From contig NZ_CP071463.1 of assembly GCF_017352095.1 (NCBI RefSeq), positions 2,046,001 through 2,110,000 of the forward strand: 64,000 bases of DNA, in the 5' to 3' direction. Position 1 is the first letter of the stretch, and each line of letters begins with the position of its first letter. The stretch is from Natrinema longum (lineage in GTDB: Archaea; Halobacteriota; Halobacteria; Halobacteriales; Natrialbaceae). A model generated the notes under the pieces. The model did no database searches, had not been told where the DNA came from, and worked only from the letters and a program-made list of their open reading frames with translations. The position numbers were made by a program, and so were the translations under genes. Positions 26,529 to 34,948 of the stretch are shown here, in pieces.

Positions 26529-27484
26529 AGGCTGTCATCACTGGCGAAAATGATGAGCGCGTTGGTGTTAATCTTCTTGATAATAACGGTGCTGAGCACG
26601 GCATCGAAATGGAATTCGATGGTGAAATCAAACATCACCAGTGTGATGAGTACGCGGCTAGAGCCAGCAAGCGGACATCTGAAGAGAACGAGCATAACAA
26701 CCAGGTACGGCGATTCGCCAAATATTACGTGTTTGCCGAACGGGGCTACGATACAGTCGAACACGTAGATAATCCGACCTACATCGACGCTGTTCGACGA
26801 GCGATCGGCGACCTCTCGGACGCTGAGTTCGAGCGATACTTTGGAGCGCTGCACAAGCAACTACAAAGTCATCAGGAAAACGTCGAGCGCCCGGTCGATC
26901 TCCCTGCCGATGTCCGTAGCCCCGACGCGGTGGTTTACGAACAAGACATCTACCTCGGGATCGACTTGGACGACGAACGAGTCGGTGATCGCGTTCAGGA
27001 GCTGGCAAATGCTCACGGGCTGAGTCTCGAGAACCACAGCGACGTGCAACCCGTGTCGGAGCTATCCGATTCGGATATCGACCGCTGGAAAGCTGTCGGT
27101 GACGACCTCGTGGATATCGTCGACCGTGAGGGGCTTGATCCCGACCTGACGATCAGTGCCGTCTCTGGGATTCACGTCGGCTATCCCGATGCTCGTGGCA
27201 AGCATCAGGTTCAGAAGGCAAACGACCCGATGAACCGCCAAGCCGACACGCGATTGGAACTGCTCCCATACGCTCCGAGCAATCTCGACGAGTTGCGGGA
27301 TCATCTCGATTATCACCTCCGTTGCCAAGTACGGGATTGCTTCATCAAGATGGGTCTCGTCCCACCGGAAGAGTACCAAGTACTCGGCTTCGGCAAGTTC
27401 CACGATGCCCGTAGTTACGACCACTTCGAGATGTATCCAGAGCTCCACAAACAGGACGGTAATCACACTCCACTCCTTTCATAA
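26525..27484 (+). CDS. Effector-partner protein 3
   Basis: A 319-residue member of the partner family, coupled to effector 3 by an ATGA overlap. It has N-terminal ITGENDERVGVNLLDNNG, central VRRFAKYYVFAERGYDTV, and C-terminal LRCQVRDCFIKMGLVPPEE. It is the most divergent of the five paralogues in its middle third, in step with effector 3 being the most divergent effector. No membrane segment or recognised domain. Role as immunity protein, chaperone or adaptor is inferred from pairing only. Confidence 0.75.
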   Translation: MKAVITGENDERVGVNLLDNNGAEHGIEMEFDGEIKHHQCDEYAARASKRTSEENEHNNQVRRFAKYYVFAERGYDTVEHVDNPTYIDAVRRAIGDLSDAEFERYFGALHKQLQSHQENVERPVDLPADVRSPDAVVYEQDIYLGIDLDDERVGDRVQELANAHGLSLENHSDVQPVSELSDSDIDRWKAVGDDLVDIVDREGLDPDLTISAVSGIHVGYPDARGKHQVQKANDPMNRQADTRLELLPYAPSNLDELRDHLDYHLRCQVRDCFIKMGLVPPEEYQVLGFGKFHDARSYDHFEMYPELHKQDGNHTPLLS

Positions 27485-27493
27485 TCGGGTCTG

Positions 27494-28846
27494 ATGATCG
27501 AGGCTAGTCTCGATACCGTCCTGCTCACGCAACCCCCTCTTTCGTGCGAGAGAACCAATACTCGAGCAGAGGCCGAGTCCGACTCCTCGAGTGCCACGAC
27601 GCACGCCCAGATCGCACAGCGATCGGAGAGGGCTGCGTCGGGTGGCTCGGGAACCGGAGCGTGGTCGTCGGGGCCGACGGACGAAGCGGCCGAAGACAGG
27701 TTCGGGATGGCGATCGAAGATCAGGAGACGAAAACGGAGCTCCTGCGCCAGGAGAAGATGAACGGGCTCGCCCAGGTCCAGCAGTGGGTCGACGAAGGGA
27801 TGACTACCGAGGACATGGGGAATCCGCAGACGATGGAGGCGTTCCGACAGCGTCAGGCCGAGCGGCCCGCGGAAGTACCTCGAAACATCGAACGCCAGAA
27901 CCGGCGTTCGGTCCTGCGCAGCGAGAAAGCCGCCAGCGATACCAGCCCGGCCGGGAACGCGGGCGTTCCAGATCCGGTTCGGGAGGTAATTCAGTCGAAA
28001 GGCCAGCCACTGGAGGGCGGAATCCAGCGGGCGATGGAAGACCGGATGGGCGATTCGTTCGGCGATGTACGCATTCACGCCGACGCGACCGCCGCGAAGG
28101 CCTGCGAAGAGATCAACGCGCGAGCGTTCACCGTCGGGAATCACATCGCGTTCAATCACGGCGAGTACGACCCTGAATCGCTGGAGGGCCAGCACATCCT
28201 CGCGCACGAACTGACTCACGTCCGCCAGCAGACCGGCGCGGATGTCAGCATGATGCCCCAGGAAGACAGTGGACTGGAAATCGATCCTGATCCCTCCCTC
28301 GAGCGGGAAGCCAAAGAGGCAGCCCAGCAGGCGATGGCTGACGGGCCAGTGACGATCAACCGGATGGGGTCGGAGATGCACATCCAGCGAATGCCCGACG
28401 CGGAGCAACTCCAGAATGGCCGTGAGCAGGCTGCGTCCCGAAATGACGAGATGACACTCGCACAGACGGTGGAACAACTCGAGGATCGGGTGTCATCGAT
28501 CGAGGAAATCGTCACGGGCGAGGAGTCGGTGATGGACAGCGTCGGCAAAGCGCTCTCACAGGGTGCTGTCGGTGCGGTAGGGGGTTTGATTGGAGGCGTT
28601 GCTGGTACTATGGTCTCACCTGGCCTCGGTACTGTCGGTGGTGCTGCAGTGGGGCAAGAAATGGCTAAGGGGATGGCCGGTGACGTAACCAAGACGCTCA
28701 CTGCCAAGGCCTACGACAAGGGAACGAATTTCGTCGCCGAGAAAGGCAACCAAGCCAGAGACTTCCTTGAACAACTCATTGAGGAGAAGGTCGACGAACT
28801 CCTTGGGGAGTCTGAACACGGCGGAAATACAAAGTTTAGGGATTGA
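27494..28846 (+). CDS. eCIS effector 4: near-identical copy of effector 1 with altered N-terminus
   Basis: A 450-residue frame nearly identical to effector 1 from the AESDSSSATTHAQ segment to LEQLIEEKV, including DUF4157 with HELTH near residue 237 and the glycine-zipper region. Two parts differ. The first about 29 residues (MIEASLDTVLLTQPP...) are unrelated to the SSRS-type N-terminus shared by effectors 1 and 3 and look like fortuitous translation of flanking DNA. The last about 17 residues form a different tail (DELLGESEHGGNTKFRD). No TATA-like box is evident; it begins 9 bp after the partner-3 stop and could only be read as part of that transcript. It may be a silent or donor copy. Confidence 0.72.
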   Translation: MIEASLDTVLLTQPPLSCERTNTRAEAESDSSSATTHAQIAQRSERAASGGSGTGAWSSGPTDEAAEDRFGMAIEDQETKTELLRQEKMNGLAQVQQWVDEGMTTEDMGNPQTMEAFRQRQAERPAEVPRNIERQNRRSVLRSEKAASDTSPAGNAGVPDPVREVIQSKGQPLEGGIQRAMEDRMGDSFGDVRIHADATAAKACEEINARAFTVGNHIAFNHGEYDPESLEGQHILAHELTHVRQQTGADVSMMPQEDSGLEIDPDPSLEREAKEAAQQAMADGPVTINRMGSEMHIQRMPDAEQLQNGREQAASRNDEMTLAQTVEQLEDRVSSIEEIVTGEESVMDSVGKALSQGAVGAVGGLIGGVAGTMVSPGLGTVGGAAVGQEMAKGMAGDVTKTLTAKAYDKGTNFVAEKGNQARDFLEQLIEEKVDELLGESEHGGNTKFRD

Positions 28847-28851
28847 TAAGT

Positions 28852-29823
28852 ATGAACGCAGAATTCCTTGGTGAAGATGACGTTGATATTGGCGTGGAGG
28901 TTGTTGATAACAATGGCGCATCACATCATATAGAACTGCATAAAAACAGCGGTGAAATCTATGCTCACCACTGCGAATCCTATGCTGATAATCCCCAAAA
29001 CCGGACTTCTGAGGAAAACGAATACAATGAGCAAGCTCGAAAGTTCGCTCAATATTACGTCTACGCAGAGCAGGGATACGATACGGTGCCGTCGACGGAC
29101 CATCCGGAGCGCATTAACGCTGTCAGGCTCGCTATTCAGGACCTCAACGACGACCGGTTCGTGGAATTGTTCGGCGACCTCTACAGCCAGCTGCGGAGTT
29201 ACTACGACTACGACGCCGAACGACCGATCCCTGTTCCACCGCTGGCAGCCGACTCTGACAGCGTTCTCTACCGCCAGAACGTCTATCTCGGGATCGATCC
29301 GCTCGAGACGGACGTAGCCGCCGAGGCCGAGGATATGGCAACGGTCTACGGACTGGAGCTATCGGAGACATCGGTCAAAGAGCAAGCGCTGGACGCACTG
29401 TCTCCGAGCGCGATCGCTGACTGGAAATCATTCGCCGCAGATCTCGTCGATGAGGCCGACGAGGAAGAGATCGATCTCGCCGACGGCGCGTATATCGACG
29501 CCGTCTCAACGCTCTATACGTCGTATCTCGACAATGGTGGCGAGCAACATACTGCCGAGCCGGACACTGATCCGTTCGAGCGCGAACCTGACACACTAAT
29601 CGAATTACCGCCGATCGATCCGGGCCCACTCGCGGAGTTCCGCAAGTACCTCGATCACCATCTCAAATGCCAAATTCGAGATTGCTTCGTCCGAATGGGT
29701 GTTGAACCGCCCGAGACATTCCGTGTGCTCGGTAACGGCCGACTTGAAGCGACAGCCGCCTACAAACTTCTGGATATATATCCCCGATATCACGACCCCG
29801 AAGAACAGCAGCTACTGGGATAA
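28852..29823 (+). CDS. Effector-partner protein 4
   Basis: A 323-residue partner paired with effector 4. From about residue 73 (QGYDTVPSTDHPERI) to the end it is almost identical to partner 1, while the first about 70 residues (MNAEFLGEDDVDIGVEVVDNNG) differ strongly, matching the switch in effector tail just upstream. The ATG at 28852 is preferred to the in-frame TTG at 28843, which overlaps the effector stop. Family function unknown; see partner 1. Confidence 0.75.
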   Translation: MNAEFLGEDDVDIGVEVVDNNGASHHIELHKNSGEIYAHHCESYADNPQNRTSEENEYNEQARKFAQYYVYAEQGYDTVPSTDHPERINAVRLAIQDLNDDRFVELFGDLYSQLRSYYDYDAERPIPVPPLAADSDSVLYRQNVYLGIDPLETDVAAEAEDMATVYGLELSETSVKEQALDALSPSAIADWKSFAADLVDEADEEEIDLADGAYIDAVSTLYTSYLDNGGEQHTAEPDTDPFEREPDTLIELPPIDPGPLAEFRKYLDHHLKCQIRDCFVRMGVEPPETFRVLGNGRLEATAAYKLLDIYPRYHDPEEQQLLG

Positions 29824-29825
29824 GA

Positions 29826-30665
29826 ATGATCCCTGTCTGCCAGTCGAGACGGCATCCGCTCACACACGACTTGGCCCATGTCACGCAGCAAAACTGCAGT
29901 AAGGAGGGCAGCATAATGCCACAAGCGGATGCCGAGTTGGAGATCGATCCCGACCCACGACTCGAGCGGGAAGCCGAAGAAGCCGCTCAGCAGGCGATGG
30001 CCGACGGCCCGGTGACCATTAACCGGATGGGATCGGAGATGCACATTCAGCGATCGGCCAAAGGCGAAACTGAGTACGTCACCAAGGACGAGGTCCTCGA
30101 GATTGTCGACAACTACTATCGCGGCCACGTCGAAGAGCAGGCCGAATCCGATCCGACTGCGGCCGGTCCCGAACGCGATACTGCGCGTGGATCGCTCGAG
30201 CAGTCTAGCAGCTCGGCTGAGAGCAGTGGATTCCTGGGCAAGATGAGGGACGCTTGGGAGAACACCAAATCGGTCGGGAGCGATCTCTCCCAGGCGATGA
30301 CCAAGGGTGCGATCGGCTCGCTGGCCGGTGCAGGTGGAAAAATCGTCGGGAAGGTCGGCGGTGGAAGCCTCGGTGCTCTCCTTGGGGGAGCCGTCGGGAG
30401 TCTCGCCGGGCCAATTGGGGCGGGTGCAGGCGTTGCCACTGGCTACCAGATCGGCGAAACCCTCGGCGGCGAACTCCTTGGCGGGGCGGCCAGCGACATG
30501 GCTAAACAGGTAACCGATTATGCGCTCCCGAAAGAACACGCTGAGTCTGTTGCAGATCTTCATCAGAAATATCAGAAACTCGAAGAAGAAATAAACGAAC
30601 TGAAGAAACAGGGACGCCGACCAGATGAGGGTCAATCACAAAATGTTGGTGCAAGTCGGAGGTAA
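29826..30665 (+). CDS. Orphan effector cassette B: truncated DUF4157 + glycine-zipper C-terminus
   Basis: A 279-residue frame that duplicates orphan cassette A: the same opening inside DUF4157 (THDLAHVTQQN), the same conserved track and first two thirds, including the ggagg site at 29903-29907 before the internal ATG at 29916. From about residue 195 the sequence drifts, ending in a different coiled-coil tail (LKKQGRRPDEGQSQ). Thus the pair of orphans varies at the tail, as effectors 1 and 4 do. It begins 2 bp after the partner-4 stop and is followed 6 bp later by partner 5. Confidence 0.72.
   Translation: MIPVCQSRRHPLTHDLAHVTQQNCSKEGSIMPQADAELEIDPDPRLEREAEEAAQQAMADGPVTINRMGSEMHIQRSAKGETEYVTKDEVLEIVDNYYRGHVEEQAESDPTAAGPERDTARGSLEQSSSSAESSGFLGKMRDAWENTKSVGSDLSQAMTKGAIGSLAGAGGKIVGKVGGGSLGALLGGAVGSLAGPIGAGAGVATGYQIGETLGGELLGGAASDMAKQVTDYALPKEHAESVADLHQKYQKLEEEINELKKQGRRPDEGQSQNVGASRR
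29903..29907 (+). promoter_or_regulatory. Shine-Dalgarno site for internal start of orphan cassette B
   Basis: ggagg, 8 nt before the in-frame ATG at 29916; conserved duplicate of the site at 22834. Confidence 0.55.
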
Positions 30666-30671
30666 TTGTAC

Positions 30672-31610
30672 ATGGATGGATTAATCACCGGTGAAAATGA
30701 TGAGCGTGTTGGCCTGAGTGTTATTGATAACGATGATGTGGAGCACGTAATCGAGCTCGAATTCGACGGTGAAATCAAGTATCACGAGTCGGACTACCCA
30801 GAACCAAAACAAGCGACGGATGAACAAGAAGAGCGGATAAATCAGGCATGTCGATTCGCCCAGTATTATGTCTTCGTCGAACGTGGCTATGACACTGTCC
30901 CGGCTTCCGAGAACCCGGTTCGAATCGACGCCGTTCGCCAAGCAATCAACGAGATGGACAGTGCCGAATTCGAGGACCTATTCGGCGACCTCTATCAGCA
31001 ACTCGAGTTCGAGGAAGGAAGCGGGACCTCGCCGGCGATGACTGTCCCCTCAGGAGCGACCGATCCGTGCATCTACTGCAAGAATATCTATCTCGGAATA
31101 GACCCGCTGGAAACTGACCTTGGAACGCAACTCGCGTCGAAACACGACCTCGACGTTACGAAGTCGGCTGCCGAGATCGACCTCGCCGACGTATCCGAAC
31201 ACGAACTCGAGTCGTGGGGAGAGTTCTCGGGTGAGTTCGCGGCTCAGGCCGCTGATTCGGGCCTTAATCTCAGCGATGCAGCCTACATCGACGAGACATC
31301 GGATCTCTACGTCAAGTATCCCGACGGTGCACAGTTAGCGGTCGTCGACGACCACCTCGCACCGGCGGCGCGCGACCCGGACACTGTTATCGAACTGCTG
31401 CCGATCGATCCGCAGGATCTCGAGTATTTCAAGTCCTTCATGGATCATTACCTGCGCTGTCAGATTCGAGATTCGTTCGTCGAGATGGGTGTTCACCCAC
31501 CAGAGGAGTTTCAGGTGATCGGGATGGGCCGATTCATGGCTGCTCGCGGTTACGACTATATCGACTTCTATCCCGAATTGCATAACCCGAACGCCAAGGC
31601 GTTCCAGTAA
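30672..31610 (+). CDS. Effector-partner protein 5
   Basis: A 312-residue partner paralogue behind orphan cassette B. Motifs: ITGENDERVGLSVIDNDD, FAQYYVFVERGYDTVP, FGDLYQQLEFEE, and YLRCQIRDSFVEMGVHPPEE. It is most similar to partner 2, with a conserved C-terminal third and a more diverged N-terminus. The ATG at 30672 gives the N-terminus common to the family. No membrane segment. Function unknown; pairing with a toxin-like cassette is the main clue. Confidence 0.74.
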   Translation: MDGLITGENDERVGLSVIDNDDVEHVIELEFDGEIKYHESDYPEPKQATDEQEERINQACRFAQYYVFVERGYDTVPASENPVRIDAVRQAINEMDSAEFEDLFGDLYQQLEFEEGSGTSPAMTVPSGATDPCIYCKNIYLGIDPLETDLGTQLASKHDLDVTKSAAEIDLADVSEHELESWGEFSGEFAAQAADSGLNLSDAAYIDETSDLYVKYPDGAQLAVVDDHLAPAARDPDTVIELLPIDPQDLEYFKSFMDHYLRCQIRDSFVEMGVHPPEEFQVIGMGRFMAARGYDYIDFYPELHNPNAKAFQ

Positions 31611-31614
31611 TTCT

Positions 31615-31959
31615 TTGTATTCACACGTTGCAACATACGTAGAATCGGTTAGAATGGTCGGTCTTCCTCGTGTCCATCACCAGAACAGGACCGTTGTCAG
31701 CATGATGCCACAAGCGGACGCCGAGTTGGAGATCGATCCCGATCCGCGACTCGAGCGGGAAGCCAAAGAGGCAGCCCAGCAGGCGATGGCCGACGGCCCG
31801 GTGACGATCAATCGGATGGGGTCGGAGATGCAGATCCAGCGATCGGCCAAAGGCGAGGCCGAGTACGTCACCAAGGACGAAGTCCTCGAGATCGTCGACA
31901 ACTACTACCGTCCGTCGACACCCAGCACTTTACCCGTCAGGCCACCTATGGCGTCGTAG
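31615..31959 (+). pseudogene. Truncated third orphan effector cassette
   Basis: From about 31696 the frame reads SMMPQADAELEID, the conserved track through INRMGSEMQIQRSAKG, and then VTKDEVLEIVDNYYR, matching orphan cassettes A and B. It stops being homologous at about 31911, exactly where the glycine-zipper toxin region should begin, and runs 16 codons into other DNA to a TAG that abuts the rio1 ATG. The toxin region and partner are gone. The upstream part to 31695 shows no DUF4157 similarity. This is the right-hand debris of the array and marks the island boundary. Confidence 0.8.
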
Positions 31960-32835
31960 ATGGGACAGGGAACGGAGTTCGGATTGGTCGACCTCGAGGA
32001 AGTCGATACCCCGGGGGACGAGTGGGAGGAGATCGACGTCTCGGATACCGAAGCGGATCGGATCGCCCGCAAGCGCGACCGCGAGTTCGAACAGTTCGAG
32101 GAACGCATCAAGGACGCAGACCAGTTCAAAGTCGAGCAGTCGGTGTTCGACGACGCGACCTTCGCGGCGCTGTACAAGCTGGTCCAGGACGGCTACGTCG
32201 AGGCCTTTGGCGGGCCGCTCTCGACGGGCAAGGAGGCCAACGTCTACCACGCCTTGGGCGACGACCGCGAGGTCGCGGTCAAGATCTACCGGATCAACGC
32301 GTCGAACTTCCGGCAGATGCGGGACTACCTCGAGGGGGATCCCCGATTCGAGGGGCTCGGCGGACAGAAGAAAGACGTCGTGCTCGCGTGGACGAAAAAG
32401 GAACTGGCGAATCTTCGACGGGCACAGGCTGCCGGGGTTCGGGTTCCGGAGCCACTCGCGACCGAGCGCAACGTGTTGGTCATGGAGTACATCGGGAACG
32501 CCGAGGGTCGCGCGAAACGGCTCGGCGAGGTCCACATCGAGAACCCGCAAACCGCCTACGAGGTCATGCGCGAGTACATGCGCCGGCTCTACTCGGCGGG
32601 CCTGATCCACGGCGACCTGAGCGAGTACAACGTCGTCTTCGACGAGACCGAGGGGCAACTCGTGTTCATCGATCTCGGCCAGGCCGTCACGGTACACCAC
32701 CCCAACAGCCGCGAGTTCTTAGAGCGGGACTGCCGGAACGTGGCGGGCTTTTTCTCGCGGCAGGGGCTCGAGGTGACTGACGACGATCTCCTCGAGTTCG
32801 TCACGAGTCCGGAGCCGGATCCGTCCGGGGAGTGA
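31960..32835 (+). CDS. rio1: RIO1-type serine/threonine protein kinase
   Basis: Atypical protein kinase of the RIO1 family, in archaea and eukaryotes associated with late maturation of the small ribosomal subunit. The 291-residue product has the RIO P-loop equivalent STGKEANVYHA near residue 88, the ATP-binding lysine in VAVKIYRI, the catalytic loop HGDLSEYN near residue 217 and the metal-binding IDLGQAV near residue 236, all intact. An acidic N-terminal extension precedes the kinase domain. In other haloarchaea rio1 usually follows an eIF1A gene; here the upstream neighbour is the truncated effector cassette, leaving under 50 bp of unambiguously native upstream DNA. Confidence 0.95.
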   Translation: MGQGTEFGLVDLEEVDTPGDEWEEIDVSDTEADRIARKRDREFEQFEERIKDADQFKVEQSVFDDATFAALYKLVQDGYVEAFGGPLSTGKEANVYHALGDDREVAVKIYRINASNFRQMRDYLEGDPRFEGLGGQKKDVVLAWTKKELANLRRAQAAGVRVPEPLATERNVLVMEYIGNAEGRAKRLGEVHIENPQTAYEVMREYMRRLYSAGLIHGDLSEYNVVFDETEGQLVFIDLGQAVTVHHPNSREFLERDCRNVAGFFSRQGLEVTDDDLLEFVTSPEPDPSGE

Positions 32836-33059
32836 TTCGACCCGGCGACGGCCCCGCCGAAATCTTCTTTGCTGTCGGCTGAAAAGAGCGCGATAGTGAC
32901 GTCCGCTCTCGGGTGGCAGTGGCGCTGGGAGGCCCCTTCGAGAGCGGACAGTATCGTCGCGGCGGGCGACGCGGCCTAACCCGTCGCCCCCGGCGACGGA
33001 TGCTCCCTCCGCTCGTTTTCGTCGAATCGTCTTCCAGCCGCCACAACCGACCGACACGA

Positions 33060-34274
33060 ATGACAGCGCCAGACGAACCCACAGACAGTACCGACCGTAC
33101 CGACTCGAATCCGTCCGCCGACCAGTTCACCGTCACCCCCTACGCCGTCGAGGGTGAGGTCGACTACGAGAAACTCCTCGAGCAGTTCGGAGCCGATCGG
33201 CTCACCGACGGGCAGATCGCTCGCTTTCCCGACCACCCACTGCTCCGTCGCCGAACGTTCTACGCGGGCCGTGACGTCGACCGGTATCTCGAGGCCGCCG
33301 AAACCGGAGCCCCACACGCGATCGTCACCGGGCGGGGGCCGTCGGGACCGATGCACCTCGGCCACGTCTTACCGCTCTATCTCGCGAAGCGGTTTCAGGA
33401 AGAGACCGGCGCGACGGTCTTCGTTCCGCTTTCGGACGACGAGAAGTTCCTCGCGAAGGAGCAGTCGTTCGCGGCGATCGGCGAACACACCCGCGAGAAC
33501 CTCCGCGACGTGCTCGCCGTGGGATTCGATCCCGAAAAGACGAGGATCGTCGTCGACACCGCCGATGCGGACGTGATCTACCCGATCGCCGTTCGGTTCG
33601 CGAAGCATCTCACCCCGGCGACGGTCGAGGCGGTCTACGGCGAGCAGGATACCGTTGGCTTGCAGTTCTATCCCGCCGTACAGGCGACTCACCTCCTGCT
33701 CCCGCAACTCGTCGACGGTCGGCAGCCGACCCTCGTTCCCATCGCCGTCGATCAGGATCCCCACGTTCGGGTCTGTCGCGATATCGCTGCCAAGGAGGCG
33801 CTCCCCGTCGACAAACCCGGTGCCCTGCTCGGACGATTCCTTCCCAGTCTCGAGGGGCCCGGGAAGATGAGTTCCTCCGGCGATGCGCCGTCGATCGAAC
33901 TCACCGCCGGTCCCGACGCGGTCGCCGAGACGATCCGAACCCACGCCTACACCGGTGGCCGGGCGACCCTCGAGGACCACCGCGAGACGGGCGGTGATCC
34001 GACCGTCGACGTCCCGTTCCAGTACCTCCGATACTTCTTCGAACCCCACGACGCCGACCTCGAGCGAATCGCGACCGAGTACCGGTCCGGCGACCTCCTC
34101 AGCGGCGAACTGAAGGAAATCGCCATCGATCGGATTACCGAGTTCCTCGACGCACACCAGCGCCGGCGCGCGGAACTGGGCTCGCTCGAGACCGACCTCG
34201 AGCCCTACCGGCTGACCGACCGAGAGCGGCGACTCGCACTCGAGCGAGCCGGCGTGCCGTCGCTCGAAACGTAG
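33060..34274 (+). CDS. trpS: Tryptophan-tRNA ligase
   Basis: Class Ic aminoacyl-tRNA synthetase charging tRNA-Trp. The 404-residue product has the HIGH-like motif GPSGPMHLGHV near residue 93, the archaeal/eukaryotic-type substrate region DDEKFLAK, and the KMSKS loop as KMSSS near residue 269. The ATG at 33060 gives an acidic N-terminal extension and then the catalytic fold; longer in-frame upstream sequence is Arg-rich and not haloarchaeal in style. It is separated from rio1 by about 220 bp with no other gene. Haloarchaea often carry two TrpRS genes, so this need not be the only one. Confidence 0.93.
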   Translation: MTAPDEPTDSTDRTDSNPSADQFTVTPYAVEGEVDYEKLLEQFGADRLTDGQIARFPDHPLLRRRTFYAGRDVDRYLEAAETGAPHAIVTGRGPSGPMHLGHVLPLYLAKRFQEETGATVFVPLSDDEKFLAKEQSFAAIGEHTRENLRDVLAVGFDPEKTRIVVDTADADVIYPIAVRFAKHLTPATVEAVYGEQDTVGLQFYPAVQATHLLLPQLVDGRQPTLVPIAVDQDPHVRVCRDIAAKEALPVDKPGALLGRFLPSLEGPGKMSSSGDAPSIELTAGPDAVAETIRTHAYTGGRATLEDHRETGGDPTVDVPFQYLRYFFEPHDADLERIATEYRSGDLLSGELKEIAIDRITEFLDAHQRRRAELGSLETDLEPYRLTDRERRLALERAGVPSLET

Positions 34275-34345
34275 TTCCGAATCCACACAGGAGCGCTCCC
34301 CATCTTCCCCGAACGCCTTAGTGGATCGCCATCGCGGGAACGTAC

Positions 34346-34849
34346 ATGAACATCGGCATCATCTCGGATACGCACGACAACGCCGAGGCGACCGAACGGG
34401 CGACCGAGATCTTTCAGGAGGAGGGCGTCGAAATCGTTATCCACTGTGGTGACTTCGTCGCTCCGCTGATGGTCCCGTACTTCGAGGCCTTCGAACTCCA
34501 CGGGGTCCTCGGGAACAACGACGGCGACGTCGCGAACCTCCAGGCCGCGTTCGACTCACTCGGTAGTGAGAGTCAGCTTCACGGGCGGTTCGCCGACCTC
34601 GAGTTCGACGGGCTCTCGTTTGCAGTGCTCCACGGCGAGAGCAAAGCCGAAGTCGAGGCGGTCGCGGCCGGCGAGACGTACGATTTCGTCTGCTATGGCC
34701 ACCACCACCAGCGCGAACACTCGGACTCGGGGCGGACGACCGTGCTCAACCCGGGTGCGCACTTTCTGCCGAAGTCCGACGACGATCGAACCGTCGCAAT
34801 CGTCGACACGCGCTCGGAGTCGGTGCGGTTCCGTTCGGTCCGCGAGTAG
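34346..34849 (+). CDS. YfcE/MJ0936-type metallophosphodiesterase
   Basis: A 167-residue calcineurin-like phosphoesterase of the compact YfcE/MJ0936 class. The metal-binding motifs are all present: SDTHD at residues 7-11, HCGDFV near 33-38, GNND near 57-60, GHHH near 115-118 and the terminal NPG. Members hydrolyse phosphodiesters in vitro but the physiological substrate is unknown. It lies 71 bp after trpS and about 100 bp before the KH-protein gene in the same direction. Confidence 0.9.
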   Translation: MNIGIISDTHDNAEATERATEIFQEEGVEIVIHCGDFVAPLMVPYFEAFELHGVLGNNDGDVANLQAAFDSLGSESQLHGRFADLEFDGLSFAVLHGESKAEVEAVAAGETYDFVCYGHHHQREHSDSGRTTVLNPGAHFLPKSDDDRTVAIVDTRSESVRFRSVRE

Positions 34850-34948
34850 TGTCGGCTTCGGCGTGAACCGTGCACGTGCGTCGGTGCCACGCCCCATCCA
34901 GTGCTCGCGGACCAAGCGCTTAACCTCACCCAGCCAGTATCGGGCAGT

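Larger units (their letters stand above)
27571..30412. repeat. 2.8-kb duplicated block, copy 2
   Basis: Duplicate of 20508-23340. The left edge of homology falls inside the effector N-terminus (ggccgagtccgac), beheading the copied effector, and the right edge falls inside the orphan cassette. The interior mismatch island is 28773-29065. Confidence 0.9.

Noticed and set aside
20508-31911. Repeated sequences considered as a CRISPR array or large tandem repeat
   Set aside because: The repeats are kilobase-sized coding cassettes, not short direct repeats with spacers; no cas gene is present.
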